14,505 nucleotides of DNA from Phenylobacterium sp. (GTDB lineage: Bacteria > Pseudomonadota > Alphaproteobacteria > Caulobacterales > Caulobacteraceae), in the NCBI GenBank assembly GCA_028698405.1, contig JAQVDF010000004.1:1-14505 (forward strand), given 5' to 3'. The notes beneath the pieces were generated by a model. The model saw nothing but the letters and a program-made list of their open reading frames with translations. It was not told the DNA's origin and searched no databases. The position numbers were made by a program, and so were the translations under genes. Shown in pieces: positions 1 through 7,299 of the stretch (position 1 is the stretch's first letter; each line of letters starts with the position of its first letter).

Positions 1-3000
1 CGGCTCGGCGTATCGGCCGGTCAGCGCGTTGACCGTCGCGCCGGTACGGGCGGCCCGCCGGGTCAGCCAGTAGGTCTGTCCCCGCAGCGCCGCGGCGAGC
101 TCGCGGAACAGGGCGAGCTGGGCGCCCGAGGCGATGCGCCCGTCGAGCGCGGCCACCTCGGCCCACAGGGAGTCGATTTCCAGCACCTTGCGGGCCGCCT
201 CGTGGCCGCGGATGAAGGCCCCGACATCGGCGCCGGCCGCCGACGTCAGCCGGGGCGCGAAGGTCGGGCCGCAGCGGTTGACTACGTCGTTGGCGAGGAC
301 GGTGGCGATGATCTCCTTGCGCAGCCGGTGGCCGCGGAGCTGGCGGCGGTAGCGGCGCAGCGGCGAGGGGAAGTAGGCCTCCAGCACCGGCTCGAACTCC
401 GGCTCGTCGAGGGCGTCCGACGCCGCCAGCTGCGGCGCCAGCTCGAGCTTTCCGTAAGCCAGCAGGACGGCGAGCTCCGGCCGCCTCAGGCCTCGGCCCG
501 ACCGCTGCAGCTCCTGGACGGCGGCGGCGTCGGGCAGGCTCTCCAGCGCGCGGTCCAGCCGGCCCGCGGCCTCCAGCTCGCCCATGAACCGGGCGTGCGC
601 CCCGAGCTCGGCCGGCGCGTCGAACTCGAGCAGCGAAAGCGCCAGGGTCTGGTCGTAGTTGTGCTGCAGCACATGCTGCGCCAGCTCATCCGTCATGCTG
701 CGCAGCAAACGGTCCCGCGCCGGGCGCTTGAGCACCCCCGTTCGCTCCAGCACGCCGGTGAGGATCTTGATGTTCACCTCGTGGTCGGAGGAGTCGACGC
801 CGGCCGAATTGTCGATGGCGTCGGTGTCAATCCGGCCGCCCGCCTCGGCGAACTCGATGCGGCCGGCCTGGGTGAAGCCGAGGTTGGCGCCCTCGCCCAC
901 CACCAGGCAGCGCAGCTCGGCGCCGTTGACCCGCACCGCATCGTTGGCCTTGTCGCCGACCTCGGCATTGGCCTCGCCCCGCCCTTTCACATAGGTGCCG
1001 ATGCCGCCGAGGTAGAGCAGCTCGACCCGGGCCTTCAGGATGGCGCGGATCAGCTCGTCCGGCGGCAGCTCGCGAGCCTCGATCTCCAGCAGCGCCCTCG
1101 CCTCGTCGGACAGCGGCACGGATTTCAGGCTGCGCGGGAAGACCCCGCCGCCGGGCGAGATGACCTCGCGGCGGTAGTCGTCCCACGAGGAGCGCGGCAG
1201 TTCGAACAGCCGCCGGCGCTCGGCCCAAGAGACCTCGGGATCGGGATCGGGATCGAGGAAGATGTGGCGGTGGTCGAAGGCGGCGACCAGCCTGATCTGC
1301 TTCGACAGCAGCATGCCGTTGCCGAATACGTCGCCGGACATGTCGCCCACCCCGACCACGGTGAAGGGCTCGGACTGGATATCCTTGCCCATCTCGCGGA
1401 AGTGGCGCTTGACCGCCTCCCAGGCGCCGCGGGCGGTGATGCCCATTTCCTTGTGGTCGTAGCCGGCCGAGCCGCCGGAGGCGAAGGCGTCGCCCAGCCA
1501 GAAGCCGCGGGATTCGGCGACGCCGTTGGCGATGTCGGAGAAGCTCGCCGTGCCCTTGTCGGCGGCCACCACGAGGTAGGGATCGTCGCCGTCGTGCACC
1601 ACGACGCCCGGGGGATGCACCACCTGGCCGCTCGGGGTCAGGTTGTCGGTCAGGTCCAGCAGGCCGTTCAGGTAGGTCACGTAGGCGCGCACCGCCTCGG
1701 CCCGCACGGCGTCCGGCGGCGCGCCTTTGGTCAGCTGCTTGGGGAAGAAGCCGCCCTTGGAGCCGACCGGCACGATCACCGCGTTCTTCACCTGCTGAGC
1801 CTTGGCCAGGCCCAGGACCTCGGTGCGGAAGTCGTCGCGCCGGTCGCTCCAGCGCAGGCCGCCGCGAGCCACCGGCCCGAAGCGCAGGTGGACGCCCTCG
1901 ACGTGGGTCGCCCAGACGAAGATCTCGCGGAACGGCTTGGGCGCCGGCAGGTCGGCGAGCTCGACGCTGGCCACCTTGAAGCTGATGTAGGGCTTCGGCC
2001 GGCCGGCCTCGTCGAGCTGGTAGAAGTTGGTCCGCTGGATCGCCTGCACCAGCAGCGCCAGCCGGCGCAGCACGCGGTCGTCGTCGAGGCTCGGCACCCG
2101 CTGCAGGGCGGCCTCGATCTCGGCCATCACCGCCTTGCCCTGCTCGCGCCGCACGGCCGGCTCGGCGCGGATCGCCGGGTCGAAGCGGGTGCGGAACAGG
2201 TCGAGGATCAGCCGGGTGACGCCGGGGTGCTCCGACAGGGCCCGGGCCTGCACCGGCTCGGTGGGGTCGAGCCCCGACTGCTGGCGGTAGCGGGCCAGCG
2301 CGCGGACCAGGGCCGCCTCGCGCCAGGAGATCGACAGCTCCAGCACCAGCCGGTTGAAGCGGTCGTTCTCGGTCTCGCCGGTCCAGATGGCGACGAAGGC
2401 CTCCTCGAAGGCGGCCTTCACCTCGGAGAACACCAGGTGCTCGCCGCGCGGGTCGTCGAGCTCGAACTCGTGCACCCAGACCGGCCCGCGGCCGGCGAGC
2501 GTCACCGGGTGGCCGGCCTCGAACATGGCTTTCAGGCCCATGTTCTCCAGGATCGGCATGACGTCGGCCAGCGGGGCCGGCGCGCCCGGGCGGTAGAGCT
2601 TGAAGCGCAGCTGGTTCGGCGTGTCGGCCGGCTGGCGGAAGGCGCGCACCCGGATCGGCGCATCGCCCATCGACTCGATCGCCGCCAGGTCGGCCATCGC
2701 CTCGGCCGCGTCGTAGCGCTCGCGGTAGCCGGCGGGGAAGGCGCCCTCGCAACGGGCCAAAGTCTCGGCGACCTGCTCGGCCGGCCAGCCGGCAGCGCGC
2801 ACCGCGGCCTCGAAGCGGTCCTCCCAGGTGCGGGCGATCTCGATGATCTGGCGCTCCAGCTCCGTCAGGTCCGGCCGCCGGCGCCGTGCGTCGGGCGCAA
2901 AGCCGATGATGAAGTGGACGCGCGCCAGCGCCCCTTCCGAGAAGTTGGGATAGTAGGCCGACACCCGGCCGCCGTAGGCCTTCGCCAGCAGCTCGCCGGC

Positions 3001-4245
3001 CCGCTCGCGGACGGTGGAGTTGTAGCGCTCGCGCGGCACGTAGAGCAGCACCGCGGCGAACCGCTCGAACGGGTCGCGCCGCTCGAACAGCCGCACGCGC
3101 GGCCGGTCGGCCAGGTGCAGCACGCCCTCGGCGATGCGCAGCAGCTCGTCCTCGGAGGCCTGGAAGAGTTCGTCGCGCGGATGGTTCTCGAGGATGTTGC
3201 GCAGGCGCTTGTCGGAGTGGCCGCCGGGCGTCTTGCCGGCCCGCTTCAGCACCCTGGCCACCTTGGCGCGGATCAGCGGCACCTCGGCCGCGGGCCGATC
3301 GTAGGCCTCGGCGGTGAACAGGCCGACGAAGCGGGTCTCGCCGAACGGGCGTCCTTCCGCGTCCCAGCGCTTGACGGCCACGTAGTCCATGTAGCCGCGG
3401 CGGTGGACGCGGCTGCGCAGGTTGGCCTTGGCGACGGTGACCCCCGGGTCGGCGAGGCGGCGCTTCAGGCTGGCGGCCAATACCGCCGGCTCGCTGGAGC
3501 GGCGCAGCACCGCCCTCTCGGGATCGCGCAGCACGCCGAGGCTGGCGGCCGGGTCGAACCTGGGCTGCTCGGGGGCGAAGCTTCCGTCCTCGCCGCGGGG
3601 GTATTCGTAGATGCGCGCGCCCAGGAAGACGAAGTGCTGGGCGTGCAGCCAGCGCAAGAAGGCGAGCTCCTCCTCGCGCGCCGCCGTGTCCGGGCCGGCG
3701 GCCGCATGCGCGCGGATGGTCTCGTCCATCAGGGCCAGCATGGCGGGGAAGTCGGCGACGGCCGCGCGCACGTCGGCGAGGGTCTGGCGCACGCCCTCGA
3801 TCAGCCGCGCCTCGCGGTCGGCGCCCACCTGCTCCAGCACCACCTGGATCATCGAGCGGCGCGGGCCCTTCGGCGTCTCCAACACCGGGTGGAACATGGC
3901 CCGCACGGCGATCTGCTGCTCGGCCACCTCGCCCATCACGCTGTCGACGAGGAAGGGGGCGTCCGGCTGGACGATCTCCAGCCGTTCGAGCTCCGGCGCG
4001 CCGGGTACAGGGGCGATGCGGATACGGGGTTCGTCGGGGACGGGGCCGGCGCCGAAGCGCCAGAAGTCGGCGAGATTCTCGCCGAGCAGGGCGGGGGCGA
4101 GTTCGGGATGTTCGTCGGGAGCGGCGTCATGGGCCGCCTGGGCGATGAAGGCGGCTTGCGCCTCGCCGGATCCGGCGGCCGCTTCGAAGGCCGCGACAAG
4201 GTCCTGCTGGAACTGGGCCGAAGCGCGGCCCTTGCGCCCGCTCAT
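1..4245 (-). CDS. gdhZ: NAD-dependent glutamate dehydrogenase, large (~1,600-aa class), 3' end cut by window edge
   Basis: Oxidatively deaminates L-glutamate to 2-oxoglutarate and ammonia with NAD+, in the cytosol, feeding amino-acid carbon into the TCA cycle. Read on the minus strand, one uninterrupted frame of 1,415 codons runs from ATG at 4245 to the left edge. Family marks are GLFTAEAY (308-315), the substrate-lysine motif PVGSKGGF (826-833, Lys830), GVGDMSGDVFGNGM (about 965-978, Asp968) with DPDPDP shortly after, and the nucleotide-binding GEGANLG (about 1118-1124). The N-terminal ~450 residues are the regulatory ACT-like part of this family. Family proteins are about 1,600 aa, so roughly 190 residues are missing only because the window ends. 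The start is ATG at 4245, preceded by GAGTGGGG; an in-frame TTG two codons upstream is an alternative. It lies 160 nt downstream of an AI-2E-type membrane protein on the same strand. The symbol follows the Caulobacter crescentus orthologue, which also binds FtsZ; gdhB or gdh2 are used elsewhere. Confidence 0.95.
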   Translation of the reverse strand, partial: MSGRKGRASAQFQQDLVAAFEAAAGSGEAQAAFIAQAAHDAAPDEHPELAPALLGENLADFWRFGAGPVPDEPRIRIAPVPGAPELERLEIVQPDAPFLVDSVMGEVAEQQIAVRAMFHPVLETPKGPRRSMIQVVLEQVGADREARLIEGVRQTLADVRAAVADFPAMLALMDETIRAHAAAGPDTAAREEELAFLRWLHAQHFVFLGARIYEYPRGEDGSFAPEQPRFDPAASLGVLRDPERAVLRRSSEPAVLAASLKRRLADPGVTVAKANLRSRVHRRGYMDYVAVKRWDAEGRPFGETRFVGLFTAEAYDRPAAEVPLIRAKVARVLKRAGKTPGGHSDKRLRNILENHPRDELFQASEDELLRIAEGVLHLADRPRVRLFERRDPFERFAAVLLYVPRERYNSTVRERAGELLAKAYGGRVSAYYPNFSEGALARVHFIIGFAPDARRRRPDLTELERQIIEIARTWEDRFEAAVRAAGWPAEQVAETLARCEGAFPAGYRERYDAAEAMADLAAIESMGDAPIRVRAFRQPADTPNQLRFKLYRPGAPAPLADVMPILENMGLKAMFEAGHPVTLAGRGPVWVHEFELDDPRGEHLVFSEVKAAFEEAFVAIWTGETENDRFNRLVLELSISWREAALVRALARYRQQSGLDPTEPVQARALSEHPGVTRLILDLFRTRFDPAIRAEPAVRREQGKAVMAEIEAALQRVPSLDDDRVLRRLALLVQAIQRTNFYQLDEAGRPKPYISFKVASVELADLPAPKPFREIFVWATHVEGVHLRFGPVARGGLRWSDRRDDFRTEVLGLAKAQQVKNAVIVPVGSKGGFFPKQLTKGAPPDAVRAEAVRAYVTYLNGLLDLTDNLTPSGQVVHPPGVVVHDGDDPYLVVAADKGTASFSDIANGVAESRGFWLGDAFASGGSAGYDHKEMGITARGAWEAVKRHFREMGKDIQSEPFTVVGVGDMSGDVFGNGMLLSKQIRLVAAFDHRHIFLDPDPDPEVSWAERRRLFELPRSSWDDYRREVISPGGGVFPRSLKSVPLSDEARALLEIEARELPPDELIRAILKARVELLYLGGIGTYVKGRGEANAEVGDKANDAVRVNGAELRCLVVGEGANLGFTQAGRIEFAEAGGRIDTDAIDNSAGVDSSDHEVNIKILTGVLERTGVLKRPARDRLLRSMTDELAQHVLQHNYDQTLALSLLEFDAPAELGAHARFMGELEAAGRLDRALESLPDAAAVQELQRSGRGLRRPELAVLLAYGKLELAPQLAASDALDEPEFEPVLEAYFPSPLRRYRRQLRGHRLRKEIIATVLANDVVNRCGPTFAPRLTSAAGADVGAFIRGHEAARKVLEIDSLWAEVAALDGRIASGAQLALFRELAAALRGQTYWLTRRAARTGATVNALTGRYAEP

Positions 4246-4405
4246 CGCCAAGCCCCACTCACCAGAACGCCGCCGGCGGAGAGTGACCGGCGGCGCCTGT
4301 CGCCGCCGCGGGGGGGACGGCGGGACGCTGGGTGCTCGTCGCGCTCCTTCCGGAGCGCTGGGCCGGGAGGGTGTCCCGCCCAGACCATAGATAGGAAGCC
4401 GCGCC
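4241..4405 (-). promoter_or_regulatory. gdhZ upstream leader with two hairpins and a possible promoter
   Basis: This is the gap between the AI-2E-type gene and gdhZ. Read in gene direction it holds a possible promoter (TTCAAA at 4415-4410, 16-nt spacer, TATCTA at 4393-4388), the -35 lying just inside the 3' end of the upstream gene. A 7-bp hairpin GCGCTCC-GGAA-GGAGCGC (4341-4358) follows, with a GNRA-type loop. Then comes an 8-bp GC hairpin (arms 4288-4295 and 4301-4308). Neither hairpin has a U-tract, so they are not convincing intrinsic terminators. They could be leader structures acting on gdhZ translation or mRNA stability, but no known riboswitch class is recognised. The promoter call is weak; the hairpins are plain in the sequence. 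Confidence 0.4.
4242..4388 (-). CDS. Possible 48-residue leader ORF overlapping the gdhZ start
   Basis: An ATG at 4388 opens 48 sense codons ending in TGA at 4244-4242. The TGA shares bases with the gdhZ ATG (4245-4243) in an ATGA arrangement typical of translational coupling. The product is rich in Arg, Pro and Gly (for example RRPPRGG followed by DRRRRS) and resembles no family I know. No Shine-Dalgarno is seen before its ATG, and the ATG overlaps the possible -10 of gdhZ, so it would be translated only on readthrough from the upstream gene. At this GC content a chance ORF of this length is likely. It is recorded because of the exact overlap. Confidence 0.15.
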   Translation of the reverse strand: MVWAGHPPGPALRKERDEHPASRRPPRGGDRRRRSLSAGGVLVSGAWR

Positions 4406-5569
4406 TCACTTTGAAGCCCCCGTTCTGGTTTTCGCCCCGGGCTCGCCGGCCTCGCGGTCCGCGGGCAGCTTCTCGCCCGGGGCGATGCGCGAGTCGCGAT
4501 GCCGCAGCTTCTCCGGTTCGCCGTCCTCAGACAACAGCACCGCGATCCAGCGCGTTCCGTTGAACTGGGCCAGGATCACCATGGCCATCACCGTCAGCGG
4601 CGTCGACAGGAACATGCCGGGCAGGCCCCACAGCGCGCCCCAGAAGGCCAGCGACAGCAGCACCGCCACCGGGTCCATGTTCAGGCTGCGCCCCTGCATG
4701 CGCGGCTGGACGATGTTGCCGACCACGAACTGGATGGCCTGCAGGCCGGCCAGCAGCGCCAGCGCCCGCCAGTAGCTGTCGAACTCCACCAGGCCGAAGG
4801 CCGGCGGCAACAGGATGCCGACGATGCCGCCGATGATCGGGATGTAGGAGGCGATGAAGATCAGGAAGGCCCAGAAGGCGGCGTTGGAGAGGCCCGCGAC
4901 CGACATGGCGATCCAGGAGCCCAGGCCGATCATCATGCCGGTGATCGTCTGCACCCACAGGTACTGCTCGACCCCGTCGCGGATGCGCAGGAAGGCCTCG
5001 ACCGCCTCCTGCCGCTCCTCGCGCTCGGGGAACAGTCCGACGATCTTGCGCTCCCAGCCGCGGCGCGAGGCGAGCAGGAAGCCCAGGTAGATCAGCACGA
5101 ACACCGAGTCCGAGGCGAACCCCTGCAGCCCGCCGGCGAGGTTGCGGACGAAGGCGGTGACGTTGAGCTGCTGGAACAGCTGGCTGACGGTGGGCGGCAC
5201 CTCCATCCCGACCATCGCCGCGCCCTGGGCGATCAGCTGGTTGAGCTTGGGCGTGTAGTCGACCAGCTGCAGGGCGAACGCCGTCGCGTTGTCGGCGATG
5301 AACAGCACCGCCGCGATGAAGCCCAGGAGGGCGATGGTCAGCGCGGTCGGCAGCGCCGCCTTCTTCGGCAGCCAGGCCCAGTGCTTTCGGATCAGCCGCA
5401 CGAGGCCGTCGATCAGCACCGCCAGGAACAGCGCCAGCGCCAGCGGGGTGAAGATGTTGCGCAGCCAGTAGAGCACGGCCCCGCAGGCCACCACCGCCAG
5501 GATCATCAGCGCCGTCCGCGACACCACGGCGGGCGAGACGGACGGGGGCGCGGGGCGGACGGGGGGCAT
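4406..5569 (-). CDS. AI-2E family transporter (PerM/TqsA-type, UPF0118) inner-membrane protein
   Basis: A 387-aa polytopic membrane protein. Hydrophobic segments lie at about 20-37, 40-60, 73-92, 152-168, 203-226, 230-258, 268-290 and 301-338, with a long polar loop at 93-150. This is the AI-2E/PerM layout. The conserved C-terminal signature is visible: a SYIPIIGG stretch near 241, GNIVQPRMQGRSLNMDP (284-300), then GLPGMFLSTPLTVM (315-328). Members include E. coli TqsA (autoinducer-2 export) and Na+/H+ antiporters of halophiles, so the substrate cannot be read from sequence. The last 40 residues are a charged, probably cytoplasmic tail. The start at 5569 has no obvious Shine-Dalgarno; GTG codons at residues 15 and 16 are alternatives. 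It is divergent from the DUF853 ATPase (110-nt gap) and upstream of gdhZ. Confidence 0.88.
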   Translation of the reverse strand: MPPVRPAPPSVSPAVVSRTALMILAVVACGAVLYWLRNIFTPLALALFLAVLIDGLVRLIRKHWAWLPKKAALPTALTIALLGFIAAVLFIADNATAFALQLVDYTPKLNQLIAQGAAMVGMEVPPTVSQLFQQLNVTAFVRNLAGGLQGFASDSVFVLIYLGFLLASRRGWERKIVGLFPEREERQEAVEAFLRIRDGVEQYLWVQTITGMMIGLGSWIAMSVAGLSNAAFWAFLIFIASYIPIIGGIVGILLPPAFGLVEFDSYWRALALLAGLQAIQFVVGNIVQPRMQGRSLNMDPVAVLLSLAFWGALWGLPGMFLSTPLTVMAMVILAQFNGTRWIAVLLSEDGEPEKLRHRDSRIAPGEKLPADREAGEPGAKTRTGASK

Positions 5570-5679
5570 GTCGCGGGGACTGTCGGGGAGCCGGCCGGGT
5601 CCGTCAATCCAGCCGCGGACGCTGGCGAAGCAGGCGGCCTCGCTCTAGCCTTGCGGCGCAATCACGACGAGGATTCCAG
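5570..5679. promoter_or_regulatory. Divergent promoter region, AI-2E-type gene / DUF853 ATPase
   Basis: A 110-nt gap between two divergent genes must hold the 5' ends of both. On the minus strand TTGACGG (5607-5601) matches the Caulobacter -35 consensus, but no good GCTANAWC-like -10 follows at the usual spacing. On the plus strand only the Shine-Dalgarno GAGG (5669-5672), 7 nt before the ATG at 5680, is clear. No operator-like palindrome was recognised. Confidence 0.3.
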
Positions 5680-7161
5680 ATGAGTGAAGACGGTGTGCTG
5701 ATCGGCCAGGCGGAGGCTGCCCAGCTCCTCAGGCTCGACCGGGCCAACCGCCACGGGCTGGTGGCGGGCGCCACAGGCACCGGCAAGACCGTCACCCTGC
5801 AGATCCTCGCCCAGGGGCTGTCCGACGCCGGCGTGCCGGTGTTCGCCGCCGACGTGAAGGGCGACCTCTCCGGCATCTCCCAGCCCGGCCAGCCGAACGA
5901 GAAGTTCCTGGCCCGCGCGGCCTCGATGAACCTCGAGCTGCGGCCGGAGGGGGCGCCGACCATCTTCTGGGACCTGTTCGGCGAGCAGGGCCACCCGATC
6001 CGCGCCTCGGTCTCGGAGATGGGGCCGCTGCTGCTGTCGCGGATGCTGGAGCTCAACGACGTCCAGGAAGGCGTGCTGAGCGTGGTGTTCCGCGCCGCCG
6101 ACGACGAACGCCTCCTGTTGCTGGACCTGAAGGACCTGCAGGCGGCGCTCACCTGGACGGCCGAGAACGCCGCCGAGATCGGCCAGCGCTACGGCAACGT
6201 GTCCAAGGCGACGGTGGCCACCATCCAGCGCAAGCTGCTGGTGCTGGAGGACCAGGGCGGCGCCCAGCTGTTCGGCGAGCCGACGCTGTTGCTGTCGGAC
6301 CTGATGCGCACCGATCCGACCGGCCGCGGCTACGTCAGCATCCTGGCGGCCGACAAGCTGATCAATTCGCCGAGGCTCTACGCCACCTTCCTGCTGTGGC
6401 TGCTCTCCGAGCTGTTCGAGGAGCTGCCGGAGGTGGGCGACCCGGAAAAGCCCCGGCTCGCCTTCTTCTTCGACGAAGCGCACCTGTTGTTCCGCGACGC
6501 GCCCAAGGCGCTGCTCGAAAAGGTCGAGCAGGTGGTGCGGCTGATCCGCTCCAAGGGCGTCGGCGTCTACTTCGTAACCCAGAACCCCGCCGACATCCCC
6601 GAGACGGTGCTGGGCCAGCTCGGCAACCGCATCCAGCACGCGCTGCGGGCCTACACCCCGGTGGAGCAGAAAGGGCTGCGGGCCGCCGCGGCCTCGTTCC
6701 GCACCAACCCCGCCTTCGACACCGCCGAGACCATCCAGGCCCTGGGCGTCGGCGAGGCGCTGGTCTCGGTGCTCGACCAGAAGGGCGCGCCGACCATGGT
6801 GGCCCGCACCCTGATCCGGCCGCCGGCCTCGCGGCTGGGGCCGGCCACGCCTCAAGAGCGCGCCGCGATCATGGCCGCCAGCCCGGTGCGCGGCGTCTAC
6901 GACCGGGTGCTGGACCGTGAGTCCGCCTTCGAAATGCTGAAGCAGCGCGCCGAGCGCGCGCAGGCGCAGGCCGAGGCGGCGCCCGCCCGCAAGGCCGCCC
7001 GCGATCCCGAGCCGGACCGCGAACGCGCGCCCCGGGCCCGCACGACGCGCACCCGCGAAGGCGCCGGCGAGGCCTTCGCCAAGTCCCTGATGCGCTCCAT
7101 CGGCAGCCAGATCGGCCGCGAAATCATGCGCGGCGTGCTGGGCGGCCTGAAGCGGCGCTGA
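5680..7161 (+). CDS. DUF853 family HerA-type P-loop ATPase (YjgR-like)
   Basis: A 493-aa cytosolic ATPase of the DUF853 group (E. coli YjgR type), a HerA/FtsK-related branch of P-loop NTPases. Walker A is GATGTGKT at residues 30-37; Walker B is AFFFDEAHL at 261-269, with Glu266 as the likely catalytic acid. A sensor-like block QNPADIPETVLGQLGNR follows at 301-317. DLKGD-like wording after the first strand (ADVKGDLSGI, 57-66) is typical of the family. Residues about 421-460 form a charged, low-complexity linker rich in Arg, Ala and Glu, then a short conserved-looking C-terminal helix (GSQIGREIMRGVLGG). Its length matches the family's roughly 500 aa. The physiological role is not established; HerA relatives translocate DNA, often with the nuclease NurA, but no nuclease gene is beside it here. 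The start is supported by GAGG 7 nt upstream. Confidence 0.92.
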   Translation: MSEDGVLIGQAEAAQLLRLDRANRHGLVAGATGTGKTVTLQILAQGLSDAGVPVFAADVKGDLSGISQPGQPNEKFLARAASMNLELRPEGAPTIFWDLFGEQGHPIRASVSEMGPLLLSRMLELNDVQEGVLSVVFRAADDERLLLLDLKDLQAALTWTAENAAEIGQRYGNVSKATVATIQRKLLVLEDQGGAQLFGEPTLLLSDLMRTDPTGRGYVSILAADKLINSPRLYATFLLWLLSELFEELPEVGDPEKPRLAFFFDEAHLLFRDAPKALLEKVEQVVRLIRSKGVGVYFVTQNPADIPETVLGQLGNRIQHALRAYTPVEQKGLRAAAASFRTNPAFDTAETIQALGVGEALVSVLDQKGAPTMVARTLIRPPASRLGPATPQERAAIMAASPVRGVYDRVLDRESAFEMLKQRAERAQAQAEAAPARKAARDPEPDRERAPRARTTRTREGAGEAFAKSLMRSIGSQIGREIMRGVLGGLKRR

Positions 7162-7172
7162 AACGTGGGGTG

Positions 7173-7253
7173 GAGGTGACGGGTGGCGCTGCGCGCAAAC
7201 AGTCACGGGCTGCCTCCGGTGACTGGTTGGCCGACGGCCTACCCGTCACCCTC
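7173..7253. repeat. Nested palindrome able to fold as a cloverleaf, between convergent genes
   Basis: A perfect 10-bp inverted repeat, GGTGACGGGT (7175-7184) and ACCCGTCACC (7241-7250), encloses three further hairpins. These are GCGC-TGC-GCGC (7186-7196), AGTCAC...GTGACT (7201-7206 with 7219-7224, extendable with one bulge), and GGCC-GAC-GGCC (7229-7239). The outer stem gains two more pairs past a one-base bulge, reaching 7173 and 7253. Single-stranded or as RNA it would make a four-way junction of 76 nt. It lies in non-coding sequence 13 nt after the DUF853 stop. It lacks tRNA consensus loops. A repetitive extragenic palindrome or a miniature mobile element is the likeliest reading. Confidence 0.55.
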
Positions 7254-7266
7254 ATCGGCGAATGAT

Positions 7267-7289
7267 CCCCTCCCCTTTGCGGGGAGGGG
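7267..7289. terminator. Strong hairpin, probable bidirectional terminator between convergent genes
   Basis: CCCCTCCCC (7267-7275), loop TTTGC, GGGGAGGGG (7281-7289) makes a perfect 9-bp GC-rich stem. It lies 10 nt past the stop of the minus-strand HSD10-like gene and 105 nt past the DUF853 stop, the position expected of a shared terminator for convergent genes. No long U-tract follows on either strand, so efficiency is uncertain. It could instead be the right arm of a composite repeat that includes the cloverleaf palindrome just before it. Confidence 0.55.
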
Positions 7290-7299
7290 CTCCGGCCGC

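Noticed and set aside
1236..1253. Three tandem copies of CGGGAT
   Set aside because: It lies in frame in gdhZ and encodes the conserved DPDPDP segment, so it is coding sequence and not a regulatory repeat.
827..2752. Minus-strand 641-codon frame inside gdhZ
   Set aside because: It is out of frame with the clear glutamate dehydrogenase reading frame, and its product is Arg/Gly/Ala low-complexity.
202..4563. Plus-strand open frame of 1,453 codons antisense to gdhZ
   Set aside because: It is in exact codon register with gdhZ, where high third-position GC removes stop codons from the complementary frame. Its product is low-complexity, rich in Arg, Ala, Gly, His and Gln, with no recognisable domain. 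Long antisense frames of NAD-glutamate dehydrogenase genes have been noted before and are explained by codon bias.
5662..7206. Minus-strand 514-codon frame opposite the DUF853 ATPase
   Set aside because: Complementary shadow of a gene with clear Walker motifs; its product is a low-complexity Gln/His/Arg-rich string.
7175..7250. tRNA or tRNA-like gene, given the 76-nt cloverleaf
   Set aside because: The arms do not have tRNA lengths (10-bp outer stem, 3-nt loops in two arms). There is no T-loop TTCRA sequence, no D-loop GG and no plausible 7-nt anticodon loop.
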